A DNA stretch of 64,000 bases from positions 76,205-140,204 of the forward strand of contig DLFD01000069.1 in the NCBI GenBank assembly GCA_002482005.1. The letters run 5' to 3'. The stretch comes from Lachnospiraceae bacterium UBA7729. GTDB taxonomy: Bacteria; Bacillota; Clostridia; Lachnospirales; Lachnospiraceae. Position numbers and translations under genes: made by a program. Positions 43,707-52,530 of this stretch are shown here, piece by piece; within the stretch, counting starts at the first letter, position 1; the number at the start of each line of letters is the position of its first letter. The notes under the pieces are model-generated. The model was not told where the DNA came from and did no database searches. It saw only the letters and a list, made by a program, of their open reading frames with translations.

Positions 43707-44609
43707 ATGTTAATTTCGAAGCCGGATTTCAAGAGCGTGGAACTTTCAGATCAGGAGATCCTACTCCCATATTACAGGAAACTGAACTCACGCTCCTGCG
43801 ATGACTGCTTTTCAAATCTGTATCTGTGGAAGCATCTTGAGCCGATGGAATATCAGATCATCGACAATATGGTGATCCTGAAGTCAAAGACACCGAATTT
43901 CTTCTTCCGCTTTCCGATGGGAGCAGAGGAGAAGGTCCCGGAGGCGCTTGATGCCATGGCGGGATACGCAGAGGCGGAGGGTGTTCCATTTGTCCTGAGA
44001 CTTGTCACCAAAGAGCAGTTCGATGTGATCGAGAAGCTGTGTCCGGGCAGGTATCACTTCGAGCCGACAAGGGAATACTGGGATTATGTATACGAGACGG
44101 AGAAGCTCACGAACCTCTCCGGCAGGAAGTACCACGGCAAGAAGAATCATGTCAACAAGTTTCTGCGCGAATACGCTGACTGGTCCTATGAGCCGATCAC
44201 GGACGATAACGTGGAAGAGTGCTTCCAGATGGGACTTAAGTGGCGGACCGAGAATGACTGTGATCAGCTGTTCGAGAAGCGCATAGAGATGTGCGTGGCC
44301 CTGAATTCCCTGAGACTTCGGAAGGAGCTCCATCTTAACGGAGCCCTCCTCAGGGTCAATGGTCAGGTGGCAGCCTATACGGTCGGCGAGATGGTGAATG
44401 AGGATACCTTTGTGGTTCATATCGAGAAAGCGCTGACGGAAGTAGAAGGAGCCTACACGGTGATCAATCAGCAGTTCGTATCCCATGAGATGCAGGGCTG
44501 CCCGTATGTGAACCGGGAGGACGATACCGGTGATGAAGGTCTCCGCGAGGCGAAGGAAAGCTATCATCCGGTCATGATGGTAGAAAAAGGAGAGGTGACG
44601 CTTCTGTGA
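43707..44609 (+). CDS. DUF2156 / GNAT-like acyltransferase-family protein
   Basis: A soluble 300-residue protein that resembles the DUF2156 family, related to the C-terminal aminoacyl-phosphatidylglycerol synthase fold. Visible segments are RSCDDCFSNLYLW near residue 29, YEPITDDNVEECFQMGLKW and NGALLRVNGQVAAYTVGEM, and the end has CPYVNREDDTGDEGLREAKESYHP, typical of the family. There are no membrane helices. The function is not known for this clade. The ATG at 43707 follows AGAAAGGAA. It overlaps the aminotransferase gene by four bases. Confidence 0.82.
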   Translation: MLISKPDFKSVELSDQEILLPYYRKLNSRSCDDCFSNLYLWKHLEPMEYQIIDNMVILKSKTPNFFFRFPMGAEEKVPEALDAMAGYAEAEGVPFVLRLVTKEQFDVIEKLCPGRYHFEPTREYWDYVYETEKLTNLSGRKYHGKKNHVNKFLREYADWSYEPITDDNVEECFQMGLKWRTENDCDQLFEKRIEMCVALNSLRLRKELHLNGALLRVNGQVAAYTVGEMVNEDTFVVHIEKALTEVEGAYTVINQQFVSHEMQGCPYVNREDDTGDEGLREAKESYHPVMMVEKGEVTLL

Positions 44610-45796
44610 TCGCAAAAAGCATGAAAGACCTTGTTGAGAATTCCAGCGCGATCCGCGCTATGTTCGAAGAAGGAAAAAAGATGGCGAAGGAGTTCGGTGC
44701 GGAGAATGTCTATGACTTCTCGCTCGGCAATCCGAACGTTCCGGCTCCGGAGACCGTGAGGGAAAGCATCAGGAGGCTGGCGGATACCGTTCCCCCCGTG
44801 CAGCTTCACGGATACATGAGCAATGCGGGCTATGAGGAAGTCAGGGAGAAGATCGCGGAGAGCCTGAACCGGCGCTTCGGTACTTCTTTTGAGATGAAGA
44901 ACATCCTGATGACCGTAGGCGCCGCGGGAGGACTGAATGTCATACTGAAGACTCTTCTGGACCCGGGAGACGAAGTTCTTGTTTTTGCTCCGTTCTTCGG
45001 AGAGTACAGGAGCTATGTGAAGAATCATCAGGGGGTCCTTCGCGTCGTACCGCCGGATACCAGGGATTACCGGCTGAATCTGGAGGCGGCGGAAGGGCTG
45101 ATCACGGAGAAGACCAAGGCCGTGATCCTGAATAATCCCAACAACCCGACCGGTGTCATATATCCGGAGAAAGTGATCAGGGAACTTTCGGATCTTCTGG
45201 TCAGGATGGAGAGGAAGTTCAGGACCTCCATCTATCTGATCTCGGATGAACCTTACAGGGAACTTGCCTATGACGGAGCAGAGGTTCCTTACCTTACGAA
45301 GTATTACCATAACACAGTTGTCGGATACTCCTTCAGCAAGTCCCTTTCCCTTCCGGGCGAAAGGATCGGCTACCTGGTCATGCCGGATGAACTGGATGAC
45401 TCAGTGGACGTCGTCGCTGCCGCATCGGTCGCGAACCGTGTCCTGGGCTTTGTCAATGCTCCGAGCCTCATGCAGAGGGTGGCCGCGGATTGCCTTGATG
45501 CGAAGGTGGACCTGGAATTCTATGACAATAACCGGAAACTGCTGACGGAAGGACTGGCGTCCTGCGGATTCTCGTTCGTGAAGCCGGAGGGAGCTTTCTA
45601 TCTGTGGCTGAAGAGTCCAGTCGCGGATGAGAAGGAATTTGTCGCCGAAGCAAAGAAAGAGCACCTCCTGCTGGTACCGGGATCCTCATTTGCAGGACCG
45701 GGCTATATAAGGATCGCTTACTGCGTGTCTCCGTATACCATTAAGAATTCCATGCCTGCCTTCCGCAGGCTTGCTGCAGAATATGGTCTTTGCTGA
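44606..45796 (+). CDS. Class I/II PLP-dependent aminotransferase
   Basis: PLP enzyme of 396 residues. The Schiff-base lysine is K245 in YSFSKSLSLPGERIGY, NNPNNPTG binds the cofactor near residue 175, and the C-terminal RIAYC carries the substrate Arg. The N-terminus NVYDFSLGNPNVPAP resembles bacterial aspartate-aminotransferase-like groups. Amino-acid specificity cannot be read. The start is GTG overlapping the preceding stop. AAAGGAGAGG is the site. It is followed by hisC after 40 bases. Confidence 0.9.
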   Translation: MIAKSMKDLVENSSAIRAMFEEGKKMAKEFGAENVYDFSLGNPNVPAPETVRESIRRLADTVPPVQLHGYMSNAGYEEVREKIAESLNRRFGTSFEMKNILMTVGAAGGLNVILKTLLDPGDEVLVFAPFFGEYRSYVKNHQGVLRVVPPDTRDYRLNLEAAEGLITEKTKAVILNNPNNPTGVIYPEKVIRELSDLLVRMERKFRTSIYLISDEPYRELAYDGAEVPYLTKYYHNTVVGYSFSKSLSLPGERIGYLVMPDELDDSVDVVAAASVANRVLGFVNAPSLMQRVAADCLDAKVDLEFYDNNRKLLTEGLASCGFSFVKPEGAFYLWLKSPVADEKEFVAEAKKEHLLLVPGSSFAGPGYIRIAYCVSPYTIKNSMPAFRRLAAEYGLC

Positions 45797-45836
45797 CCAT
45801 GCCAGCTGATGTGGCCCAAAAGAAGAGGAGGAGAAG

Positions 45837-46895
45837 ATGGCATCCTGGGAAGATTATGTCAGAAAGGTTGTCCCTTATACACCGGGAGAACAGCCTGAGA
45901 ACCTGAATGTAGTCAAACTGAACACGAATGAGAATCCCTACCCGCCTTCACCGAAGGTGCGGGAAGCGCTCAGGGAACTTTCAGACGATAAGCTGAGAAG
46001 ATACCCGGATCCGGCAGCCGCTTCGCTTACGGATGCGATCGCACGGCAGTACCATGTCTCTCCGGGACAGGTCTTTGTCGGAGTGGGTTCGGACGATGTC
46101 CTTGCGATGAGCTTCCTGACTTTCTTCAATTCGGATAAGCCGATCCTGTTTCCGGATATCTCCTACTCCTTCTACGAGGTATGGGCAGACCTTTTCCGGA
46201 TCCCGTACAGAAAGCAGAAACTGAACGATGCCTTTGAGATCGTCACGGAAGATTACTGTCAGGAGAACGGAGGGATCGTCTTTCCAAACCCGAACGCGCC
46301 GACCGGAGTACTTATGGGAAAAGACAGGATCGAAAGAATCCTGGAGAGCAGCAAAGGCAGCGTCGTCATCGTCGACGAAGCCTACATCGATTTTGCGCCG
46401 GAAGGTTCTTCCGTGCTTCCGCTTCTTCCGAAGTATGACAACCTCCTGGTGGTACAGACATTCTCCAAGAGCAGAAGTCTCGCCGGCATGAGGATCGGCT
46501 ACGCCATCGGTTCGGAGAAGCTGATCGGATATCTCTCTGACTGCAAGTATTCCTTCAACTCCTACACGCTTAGCCAGGCAGCTCTGCTTGCCGGGGAAGC
46601 GGCTGTGAGGGATGCCGCCTATTATGAGGAATGCTCTGAGAAGGTCATGAAGACCAGGGAGAAGACCAAGAAAGTCCTTTCCGGGATGGGCTTTGCATTC
46701 GCAGATTCGCAGGCCAATTTCCTGTTTGTCACCCATGAGAAAGTCCCGGCAAGGCAGCTGTTCCAGGACCTGAGGAAAGCCGGCATCGTAGTCCGCTATT
46801 TTGACCAGCCGAGGATCGACGATTACCTGAGGATCACGATCGGTACGGAAGAGCAGATGGATGTTCTGTTCGATTTTCTCAGAAAGTACCTGTAA
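45837..46895 (+). CDS. hisC: Histidinol-phosphate aminotransferase-like enzyme
   Basis: PLP enzyme of the HisC subfamily, 352 residues. NTNENPYPPSPKV at the N-terminus, the PLP Lys K211 in QTFSKSRSLAGMRIGY and FVTHEKVPARQLFQDLRKAGIVVRYF at the C-terminus match HisC. The reaction would be L-histidinol phosphate formation in histidine synthesis. However, no other his gene is near, so related roles (such as aromatic transamination) cannot be excluded. AGAGGAGGAGAAG precedes the ATG. Confidence 0.85.
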   Translation: MASWEDYVRKVVPYTPGEQPENLNVVKLNTNENPYPPSPKVREALRELSDDKLRRYPDPAAASLTDAIARQYHVSPGQVFVGVGSDDVLAMSFLTFFNSDKPILFPDISYSFYEVWADLFRIPYRKQKLNDAFEIVTEDYCQENGGIVFPNPNAPTGVLMGKDRIERILESSKGSVVIVDEAYIDFAPEGSSVLPLLPKYDNLLVVQTFSKSRSLAGMRIGYAIGSEKLIGYLSDCKYSFNSYTLSQAALLAGEAAVRDAAYYEECSEKVMKTREKTKKVLSGMGFAFADSQANFLFVTHEKVPARQLFQDLRKAGIVVRYFDQPRIDDYLRITIGTEEQMDVLFDFLRKYL

Positions 46896-46966
46896 GTTTC
46901 ATATTGTCTATTATCCCGCAGAGAAAATGTGCGCCGCGGGATACTGCAAAAAAAGGAGTATTGTCA

Positions 46967-47467
46967 ATGGCTAACACGATCGCCGCATGGTTTGCCGAAA
47001 ATCTCGGTCATGTGATCCCGGCGGAACTTGTCTGTTTTATCGTATCCCTTCTGCCGATCCTCGAGTGCAGGGGCGGGCTGATCGTCGCGTCGCTCCTGAA
47101 CGTGAAGCTGATGACGGCACTTCCGATCTGCGTCCTGGGCAATATCATTCCGGTGCCGTTCATCCTGCTTCTGATCAACAGGATCTTCGCTGCATTCAAG
47201 AAGACAAAGCATCATAAGCTTGTGGACAGGATCGAGGCTCATGCGATGAAGAAGAGCGAAGGACTTTCCAGAGGCGAGTTCTGGGGACTGCTGCTTTTTG
47301 TCGGGATCCCGCTTCCTGGCACCGGAGCATGGACTGGCAGTATGATCGCGGCCCTTCTCGGGATGAAGAGGAAGAAGGCTGTCCCGGCGATCGGGCTTGG
47401 CGTCATTCTTGCGGCATTCATCATCTCCGTTATCTTCTACGGACTTCTCGGAAGCGTGATGCACTGA
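46967..47467 (+). CDS. Small multidrug-export-like membrane protein (COG2426)
   Basis: Membrane protein of 166 residues with four to five helices. The motifs ELVCFIVSLLPILECRGGL and VGIPLPGTGAWTGSM recognise the family annotated as small multi-drug export protein, although transport activity has not been established for it to my knowledge. The ATG at 46967 follows AAAAGGAG. The reading frame from 46904 lacks a site. It ends one base before the methyltransferase gene begins. Confidence 0.85.
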   Translation: MANTIAAWFAENLGHVIPAELVCFIVSLLPILECRGGLIVASLLNVKLMTALPICVLGNIIPVPFILLLINRIFAAFKKTKHHKLVDRIEAHAMKKSEGLSRGEFWGLLLFVGIPLPGTGAWTGSMIAALLGMKRKKAVPAIGLGVILAAFIISVIFYGLLGSVMH

Positions 47468-47468
47468 T

Positions 47469-48281
47469 ATGGCTGTGTATGAAAGCTTTGCAAGGGTCTA
47501 TGACCGTTTCATGGACAATGTGCCTTACGATGAGTGGGCGGCCAGACTTCATGAGATCTTTCTGAAGCGCGGGATCGATTCCGGACTTGTCCTGGACCTT
47601 GGCTGCGGGACCGGCCAGATGACGCGGAGGTTCCGCGACTTCGGCTATGATATGATCGGCGTGGACGGGTCTGAGGATATGCTGGAGATCGCGCTGGAGA
47701 AAGAACACCTGCCTTCAGATCCTGCAGAAGATCAGCCGGAAAAGGAGACGGAAGGCGATTCCTGTCCGATTCTCTATCTTCTCCAGGATATGAGAGAGTT
47801 TGAACTCTACGGGACTGTCCGCGGCATCTACTCATGCTGCGACTGCCTGAACTATCTCGATACGAAGGAGGATCTTGAGAAAGTCTTCCGGCTGGCGGAA
47901 AACTATCTTGATCCCGGCGGGATCTTTGTCTTTGACATGAATACTGCCTCCTATTATGAAGATGAGCTGGGGCAGAACACATTTGCGGACGTGAGGGATG
48001 AATGTTCCATTATCTGGGAGAATGACTATGACCCGGATACGATGGAGAATGAGTATGACCTGACTATCTTCGTCCGGAATCCGGATGGCCTCTATGAGAG
48101 GACTCAGGAGACTCATCTTGAGAAAGCATACAGCTTTCAGACGGTAAGAAGCCTTGCAGAAAAGGCAGGGCTGATCTTTGATTCAGCATTCGACGGCTAC
48201 GGCTCCGGAAAACTCAACAGGGGCAGCAGCAGAATGCTGCTTATCTTCCGAAAATCTTCGGAAATCCCTGTAAAACTGTAA
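47469..48281 (+). CDS. Class I SAM-dependent methyltransferase
   Basis: Cytoplasmic methyltransferase of 270 residues. SAM motif I is VLDLGCGTGQMT near residue 40, motif II is MIGVDGSEDML. It starts AVYESFARVYDRFMD, typical of a Firmicutes group next to small export or ribosomal genes. The substrate is unknown. The start is one base after the preceding stop, so it is translationally coupled. Confidence 0.88.
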   Translation: MAVYESFARVYDRFMDNVPYDEWAARLHEIFLKRGIDSGLVLDLGCGTGQMTRRFRDFGYDMIGVDGSEDMLEIALEKEHLPSDPAEDQPEKETEGDSCPILYLLQDMREFELYGTVRGIYSCCDCLNYLDTKEDLEKVFRLAENYLDPGGIFVFDMNTASYYEDELGQNTFADVRDECSIIWENDYDPDTMENEYDLTIFVRNPDGLYERTQETHLEKAYSFQTVRSLAEKAGLIFDSAFDGYGSGKLNRGSSRMLLIFRKSSEIPVKL

Positions 48282-48290
48282 GAACAACGG

Positions 48291-48320
48291 ACCTGCCCGC
48301 GGAGCCATTGCCGGGCAGGT
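48291..48320 (+). other. Hairpin between the methyltransferase and dapF
   Basis: Stem ACCTGCCCG / CGGGCAGGT around a 12-base loop, followed by TTAAAG and not a T-run. It may be a weak terminator or a leader element of dapF. Confidence 0.5.
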
Positions 48321-48367
48321 TAAAGTCGGTTAAAATAGCCACAGCACAGAACTGAGGGGGGAACTTT

Positions 48368-49240
48368 ATGAAGTTTACCAAGATGCACGGATGCGGCAAT
48401 GACTATGTCTATGTGAATGGTTTTGCCGAAAAGATAGAGGACCCGTCAAAGGCAGCTGTCTTTGTTTCTGACAGACACTTCGGGGTGGGGTCGGACGGAC
48501 TTATCATCATACAGCCGTCGGACCGGGCGGATTTTCGTATGGAGATGTACAATGCGGACGGCTCCCAGGGGAAGATGTGCGGCAACGGGATCCGATGCGT
48601 GGCCAAGTATGTCTATGATCACGGGATGACAGAAAAGACCAGGATCACTGTCGAGACACTGTCCGGGATCAAGACACTGGATCTGTACCTGAAAGATGGG
48701 AAGGTCGATACGGTCCGTGTGGATATGGGAAGACCGATCCTGAAGCCGGAAGATATTCCGGTGAAGCTGACAAAGGAGGACAGAAAAGTCCTGCTCTCAG
48801 AGACGCCGGAGGGAGAGATCATCCTGAGCGCCTCTTATGAAGTGGGAGGCGGGACATACGGGATCACCTGCGTTTCCATGGGAAACCCGCACTGCGTCAC
48901 ACCTGTGGAAGAACCCTATGCGATTGATATCGAAAAGACCGGCCCTCTCTTTGAACACAACCGTCTTTTTCCGGAAGGGGTGAACACGGAGTTTATCAAA
49001 GTCCTTGACCGGAAGAACGTGGAGATGCGCGTCTGGGAGAGGGGCAGCGGAGAGACCTGGGCATGCGGAACAGGAGCCTGTGCGGTCGGGGTGGCCTGCA
49101 TCCTGAACGGATGGACGGATAGCGGAATGACGGTGCACCTGAGAGGCGGTGACCTGAAGATCGAGTGGGACAGAGAGAGAGAAACCGTCTTCATGACCGG
49201 TCCGGCTGCTGCCGTGTTTGAAGGAGAGATCGAGGTCTGA
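48368..49240 (+). CDS. dapF: Diaminopimelate epimerase
   Basis: Converts LL- to meso-diaminopimelate for lysine and peptidoglycan. The 290-residue product has both catalytic cysteines, C71 in MCGNGIRC and C233 in WACGTGACAVG. The start at 48368 follows GAGGGGGG. The next gene encodes DapL, whose product LL-diaminopimelate is the substrate, so the two enzymes form a tight pathway pair. Confidence 0.96.
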   Translation: MKFTKMHGCGNDYVYVNGFAEKIEDPSKAAVFVSDRHFGVGSDGLIIIQPSDRADFRMEMYNADGSQGKMCGNGIRCVAKYVYDHGMTEKTRITVETLSGIKTLDLYLKDGKVDTVRVDMGRPILKPEDIPVKLTKEDRKVLLSETPEGEIILSASYEVGGGTYGITCVSMGNPHCVTPVEEPYAIDIEKTGPLFEHNRLFPEGVNTEFIKVLDRKNVEMRVWERGSGETWACGTGACAVGVACILNGWTDSGMTVHLRGGDLKIEWDRERETVFMTGPAAAVFEGEIEV

Positions 49241-49333
49241 AACAGACCCGCCGGCCCGGACGTCGCGAAAAACATTGTCGCGGCAGGATCCTGAGGCCGG
49301 CAGAATGCTGTCAGTCAGCGGAAAGGAAGAGCT

Positions 49334-50548
49334 ATGTACAATATTAATAGAAATTATCTGAAGCTTCCGGGAAGCTATCTGTTCTCGACGATCGGAAGAA
49401 AATCGAGGGAGTATCAGAGCACTCATCCGGAGGCGGACGTGATCAGTCTCGGCATCGGCGATGTGACGCAGCCGCTGGCGCCGGCTATCATCAAAGCTCT
49501 TCATGAAGCAGTCGATGACATGGCTCATGCAGAGACTTTCCACGGCTATTCGCCGGACCTTGGCTACAGCTGGCTCAGGGAGACCATCGCGAAGAATGAT
49601 TATGAGGACAGAAACTGTGACGTGACAGCGGACGAGATCTTCATCTCCGACGGTGCAAAGAGCGATTCCGGAAACATCCAGGAAATCTTCGCGCAGAATC
49701 AGAGGATCGCCGTCTGCGATCCGGTCTATCCCGTCTACGTGGACTCCAATGTGATGGCAGGACGCTGCGGCACATACGACAAGGCTGCGGAAAGATGGAG
49801 CGATGTGATCTACATGCCGTGCACGGCCGACAACGGTTTTACACCGTCCTTCCCGAAGGAGGACCCGGATATCATCTATCTCTGCTATCCGAACAACCCG
49901 ACCGGGGCATCCATTACGAAGGAACGTCTCCAGGACTGGGTGGACTATGCCAACCGGATCGGGGCGGTCATCATCTATGACGCTGCTTACGAGGCCTATA
50001 TCTCGGATTCGGAGGTGCCGCATTCCATCTATGAGTGCGAGGGGGCGCGCACCTGCGCCATCGAGATCCGGTCCTTCTCCAAGAATGCCGGCTTTACAGG
50101 TACCCGTCTTGGCTTTACGGTGATCCCGAAGGAAATCGAGAGAGATGGCGTGAAGCTCCATTCCCTCTGGGCACGCAGGCACGGTACAAAGTTCAACGGC
50201 GCTCCATACATCGTCCAGAAGGCTGCCATGGCGGTCTATTCGGAAGAGGGAAAGGCCGAACTTAAGGAACAGATCGGATATTACAAGAGAAACTGCCGGG
50301 TAATCATGGACGGACTGAAGGAAGCGGGGTATGATGTATACGGAGGCGTCGACGCACCGTATATCTGGCTGAAGACCCCGGGACATATGACTTCCTGGGA
50401 ATTCTTTGACAGGCTTCTTTCTCATGCGAATGTCGTCGGGACTCCGGGCTCCGGATTCGGACCGAGCGGAGAAGGGTATTTCCGCCTGACCGCGTTCGGA
50501 AGTTATGAAAATACGAAGGAAGCGGTCAGACGCATTGCAAGGATGTAA
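49334..50548 (+). CDS. dapL: LL-diaminopimelate aminotransferase DapL
   Basis: One-step transamination of tetrahydrodipicolinate to LL-diaminopimelate, bypassing the acylated intermediates. The 404-residue enzyme has N-terminal NRNYLKLPGSYLFS, the substrate-binding motif CYPNNPTG, the Schiff-base lysine K250 in RSFSKNAGFTGTRLG and C-terminal PGSGFGPSGEGYFRLTAFG, all characteristic of DapL. AAAGGAAGAG precedes the ATG. In the 93-base gap before it, a nested hairpin (49250-49301) may shape the leader. Lysine synthesis thus uses the aminotransferase route. Confidence 0.94.
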   Translation: MYNINRNYLKLPGSYLFSTIGRKSREYQSTHPEADVISLGIGDVTQPLAPAIIKALHEAVDDMAHAETFHGYSPDLGYSWLRETIAKNDYEDRNCDVTADEIFISDGAKSDSGNIQEIFAQNQRIAVCDPVYPVYVDSNVMAGRCGTYDKAAERWSDVIYMPCTADNGFTPSFPKEDPDIIYLCYPNNPTGASITKERLQDWVDYANRIGAVIIYDAAYEAYISDSEVPHSIYECEGARTCAIEIRSFSKNAGFTGTRLGFTVIPKEIERDGVKLHSLWARRHGTKFNGAPYIVQKAAMAVYSEEGKAELKEQIGYYKRNCRVIMDGLKEAGYDVYGGVDAPYIWLKTPGHMTSWEFFDRLLSHANVVGTPGSGFGPSGEGYFRLTAFGSYENTKEAVRRIARM

Positions 50549-50577
50549 CTGCCTCTTCCCGGATTACGGAGACAGCT

Positions 50578-51927
50578 ATGAAAAAAAAGGAACGGATCAG
50601 GATTCTGGCGGTCCTCGGTGCAGCGTCTCTTATGCTGACGGGATGTACCAGAAGTCAGATGAACTATCAGATCGCGGAAGCAATCGGAACGGATGGCAAG
50701 TACGAGAACAATGAGCCGGTCGAGACTCCGAAGATGAAGGAGGAGAGGGCGGCAAAGGAGCAGTCTGAGGCGGATGAGAAGAATCTGACGGAAGTCCTGG
50801 ATAAAGCTGCCGCACAGGCAGCAGGATACAATTTTGATGAAGCGATCGCAACCCTGAACACGCTGACGGGAAGTGCAGCCCTCGACGACAGGGTGAAGGA
50901 GGCCAGAGAGAGCTATGAACAGGGCGATTCTTCCCTGATTGCCTGGGAAGGTGATATCCCGCATCTTTGCTTCCCGACTCTGATCGAGGATCCGCTGAGG
51001 GCATTCGATGGCGACGATATGGCGTCGACTTATGAAAGCACGATGGTGACGACGGCTGAGTTCAAGGCGATGCTGGACAGCCTGTATAAGAACAATTACA
51101 TTCTGATCGATATCCACAGCATCGCATCCCTCGTTTCGAAGGGCGACATGGAGCAGCAGACTCTGAGACTTCCGGAAGGCAAGAAGCCGGTCGTGCTTTC
51201 GCAGGATAATGTCGATTATTCTGCGTTCCGCAACGGGGACGGGATCGTGAAAGCTCTGGTCGTCGGGGATGACGGGCTGGTGAAGGCGGAGTATACGGAT
51301 GAGGAAGGTCATGATCTCGAGGGAGATTATGATTTTGTCCCGATCCTTGATTCCTTTATCGCGGAGCATCCGGATTTCTCCTTCCAGGGGGCGAAAGGTA
51401 TCGTCTCCGTCTCTGGAAAGAGCGGGGTCTACGGTTATGAACTGCCGGATCCGGACTCCGGGGAGAATGTCTCTTCCGGGGAAGGAACACAGGCTTCGGG
51501 TTCCGGATGGACCGAAGACCAGAAACGGATCGCGGAGGTATCGGAAGCATTAAGGAACGAGGGATGGAGCATTGCCTGCGCAGGATGGTCGCATTCCTAT
51601 ATGAATGATGCGTCGATGACGACCGAACAGTTCCGTCAGGAGATCGATACCTGGGAGAGCAGAGTGGGAGTCCTCACTGGAAAGACGGATATCCTGTTCT
51701 TCCCGTACGGAGCCGAAGTTTCCTATCCAGGAGAAAGCCTGAATTATCTTCTTGACAACGGGATCGTGTATCTGTCAGGACTCTGGGGAGATACGGATTA
51801 CCGGGAGATCGGCGACGGATACATGAGGATGACAAGGCGTTTTGTAGACGGAAGTTCCCTTACAAGTGCACCTGAATATTTCACGGATTTCTTTGATGTT
51901 GAGGCTGTCATCGATGAGAATCGGTAA
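50578..51927 (+). CDS. Polysaccharide-deacetylase-like lipoprotein with altered metal motifs
   Basis: Lipoprotein of 449 residues. Signal peptide with lipobox LMLTGC (Cys near residue 22). An alpha-helical charged stretch (about 45-100) is followed by a NodB-like fold. The usual metal-binding DD of motif 1 is replaced by QDN (D210 in LSQDNVDY), and motif 2 has only H339 (WSHSYMND) rather than the HxxxH pair. It therefore looks like a divergent and possibly inactive deacetylase. A second variable insertion (about 292-320) separates the halves. The role is unassigned. An imperfect 25-base tandem duplication covers its stop codon. Confidence 0.75.
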   Translation: MKKKERIRILAVLGAASLMLTGCTRSQMNYQIAEAIGTDGKYENNEPVETPKMKEERAAKEQSEADEKNLTEVLDKAAAQAAGYNFDEAIATLNTLTGSAALDDRVKEARESYEQGDSSLIAWEGDIPHLCFPTLIEDPLRAFDGDDMASTYESTMVTTAEFKAMLDSLYKNNYILIDIHSIASLVSKGDMEQQTLRLPEGKKPVVLSQDNVDYSAFRNGDGIVKALVVGDDGLVKAEYTDEEGHDLEGDYDFVPILDSFIAEHPDFSFQGAKGIVSVSGKSGVYGYELPDPDSGENVSSGEGTQASGSGWTEDQKRIAEVSEALRNEGWSIACAGWSHSYMNDASMTTEQFRQEIDTWESRVGVLTGKTDILFFPYGAEVSYPGESLNYLLDNGIVYLSGLWGDTDYREIGDGYMRMTRRFVDGSSLTSAPEYFTDFFDVEAVIDENR

Positions 51928-51967
51928 AAGCAAAGAATGCCGAGAATCGGGTAAAAGCAAAGAATGC
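51916..51967 (+). repeat. Imperfect 25-base tandem duplication at the end of the lipoprotein gene
   Basis: GAGAATCGG-TAAAAGCAAAGAATGC at 51916-51940 recurs at 51942-51967 with one extra G. The first copy contains the stop codon. The second copy ends two bases before the -35 element of the rpmG promoter. It looks like a recent local duplication. Confidence 0.8.
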
Positions 51968-51969
51968 TG

Positions 51970-51999
51970 TTGACGCGGAAAATACATCTGTGTTATACT
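51970..51999 (+). promoter_or_regulatory. Predicted promoter of rpmG-secE-nusG-rplKA
   Basis: TTGACG and TATACT are separated by 18 bases. The transcript from about 52006 has a leader of about 108 bases containing a GGAAGGC/GTCTTCC stem (around 52011-52054, one mismatch). No tRNA is present here. Confidence 0.7.
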
Positions 52000-52113
52000 T
52001 TTTCGGCGTATGGAAGGCATCACATGGGTTATTGCGCCCTTGCGGTCTTCCGGAAACAGGAATAAGCGACTGTTTTCTGCGATCATTCTAATAAAGAGAG
52101 CGAGGTGGAAGTT

Positions 52114-52263
52114 GTGCGTACAAGAATTACTTTGGCATGCACGGAATGCAAGCATCGTAACTACAACCTGACCAAAGACAAGAAGAATCATCCGGAAAGG
52201 ATGGAGGTCAAGAAGTACTGCCCATTCTGCAAAAAGCATACCGTACACAAGGAAACAAAGTAA
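52114..52263 (+). CDS. rpmG: 50S ribosomal protein L33, zinc-binding form
   Basis: 49-residue ribosomal protein. It reads [17 protein letters not shown] from a GTG start after GAGGTGGAA, has the two zinc pairs (CTEC and CPFC) and ends KHTVHKETK. secE follows after 24 bases. This is the normal start of the L11-beta operon in Firmicutes. Confidence 0.95.
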   Translation: MRTRITLACTECKHRNYNLTKDKKNHPERMEVKKYCPFCKKHTVHKETK

Positions 52264-52287
52264 GAGCTGCTTTTAAAGGAGACCACA

Positions 52288-52494
52288 ATGGCAGAGAACA
52301 AAGAATCCAGACTCCGTTCCTTCTTTGCCGGTGTCAGGACTGAGTGGAACAAGATCATCTGGCCCGCGAAGGAGACGCTTGCAAAGCAGACAGGAGCAGT
52401 GGTGGTTGTTTCGGTCATTCTGAGTGCGGTCATCGCCATCCTTGATTATCTGATGAAGACTGGCCTTGATAAGCTGCTCAGCATCAGTTTATGA
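52288..52494 (+). CDS. secE: Preprotein translocase subunit SecE
   Basis: Small membrane subunit of the SecYEG channel, 68 residues with a single C-terminal helix (about 40-60) after the amphipathic segment FFAGVRTEWNKIIWPAKET, the family hallmark. The ATG follows AAAGGAGACC. Its position between rpmG and nusG is conserved. Confidence 0.95.
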   Translation: MAENKESRLRSFFAGVRTEWNKIIWPAKETLAKQTGAVVVVSVILSAVIAILDYLMKTGLDKLLSISL

Positions 52495-52530
52495 GAAGTT
52501 GCGTAAGATCACGAAGGACAGGGTGAGAGA

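Noticed and set aside
48797..50425. 542-residue minus-strand frame across dapF-dapL
   Set aside because: Crosses two clear genes and has no family motif.
51928..52113. Possible tRNA before rpmG
   Set aside because: No cloverleaf or GTTCRANNC-like T-arm; the stretch is explained by a tandem repeat, promoter and leader.
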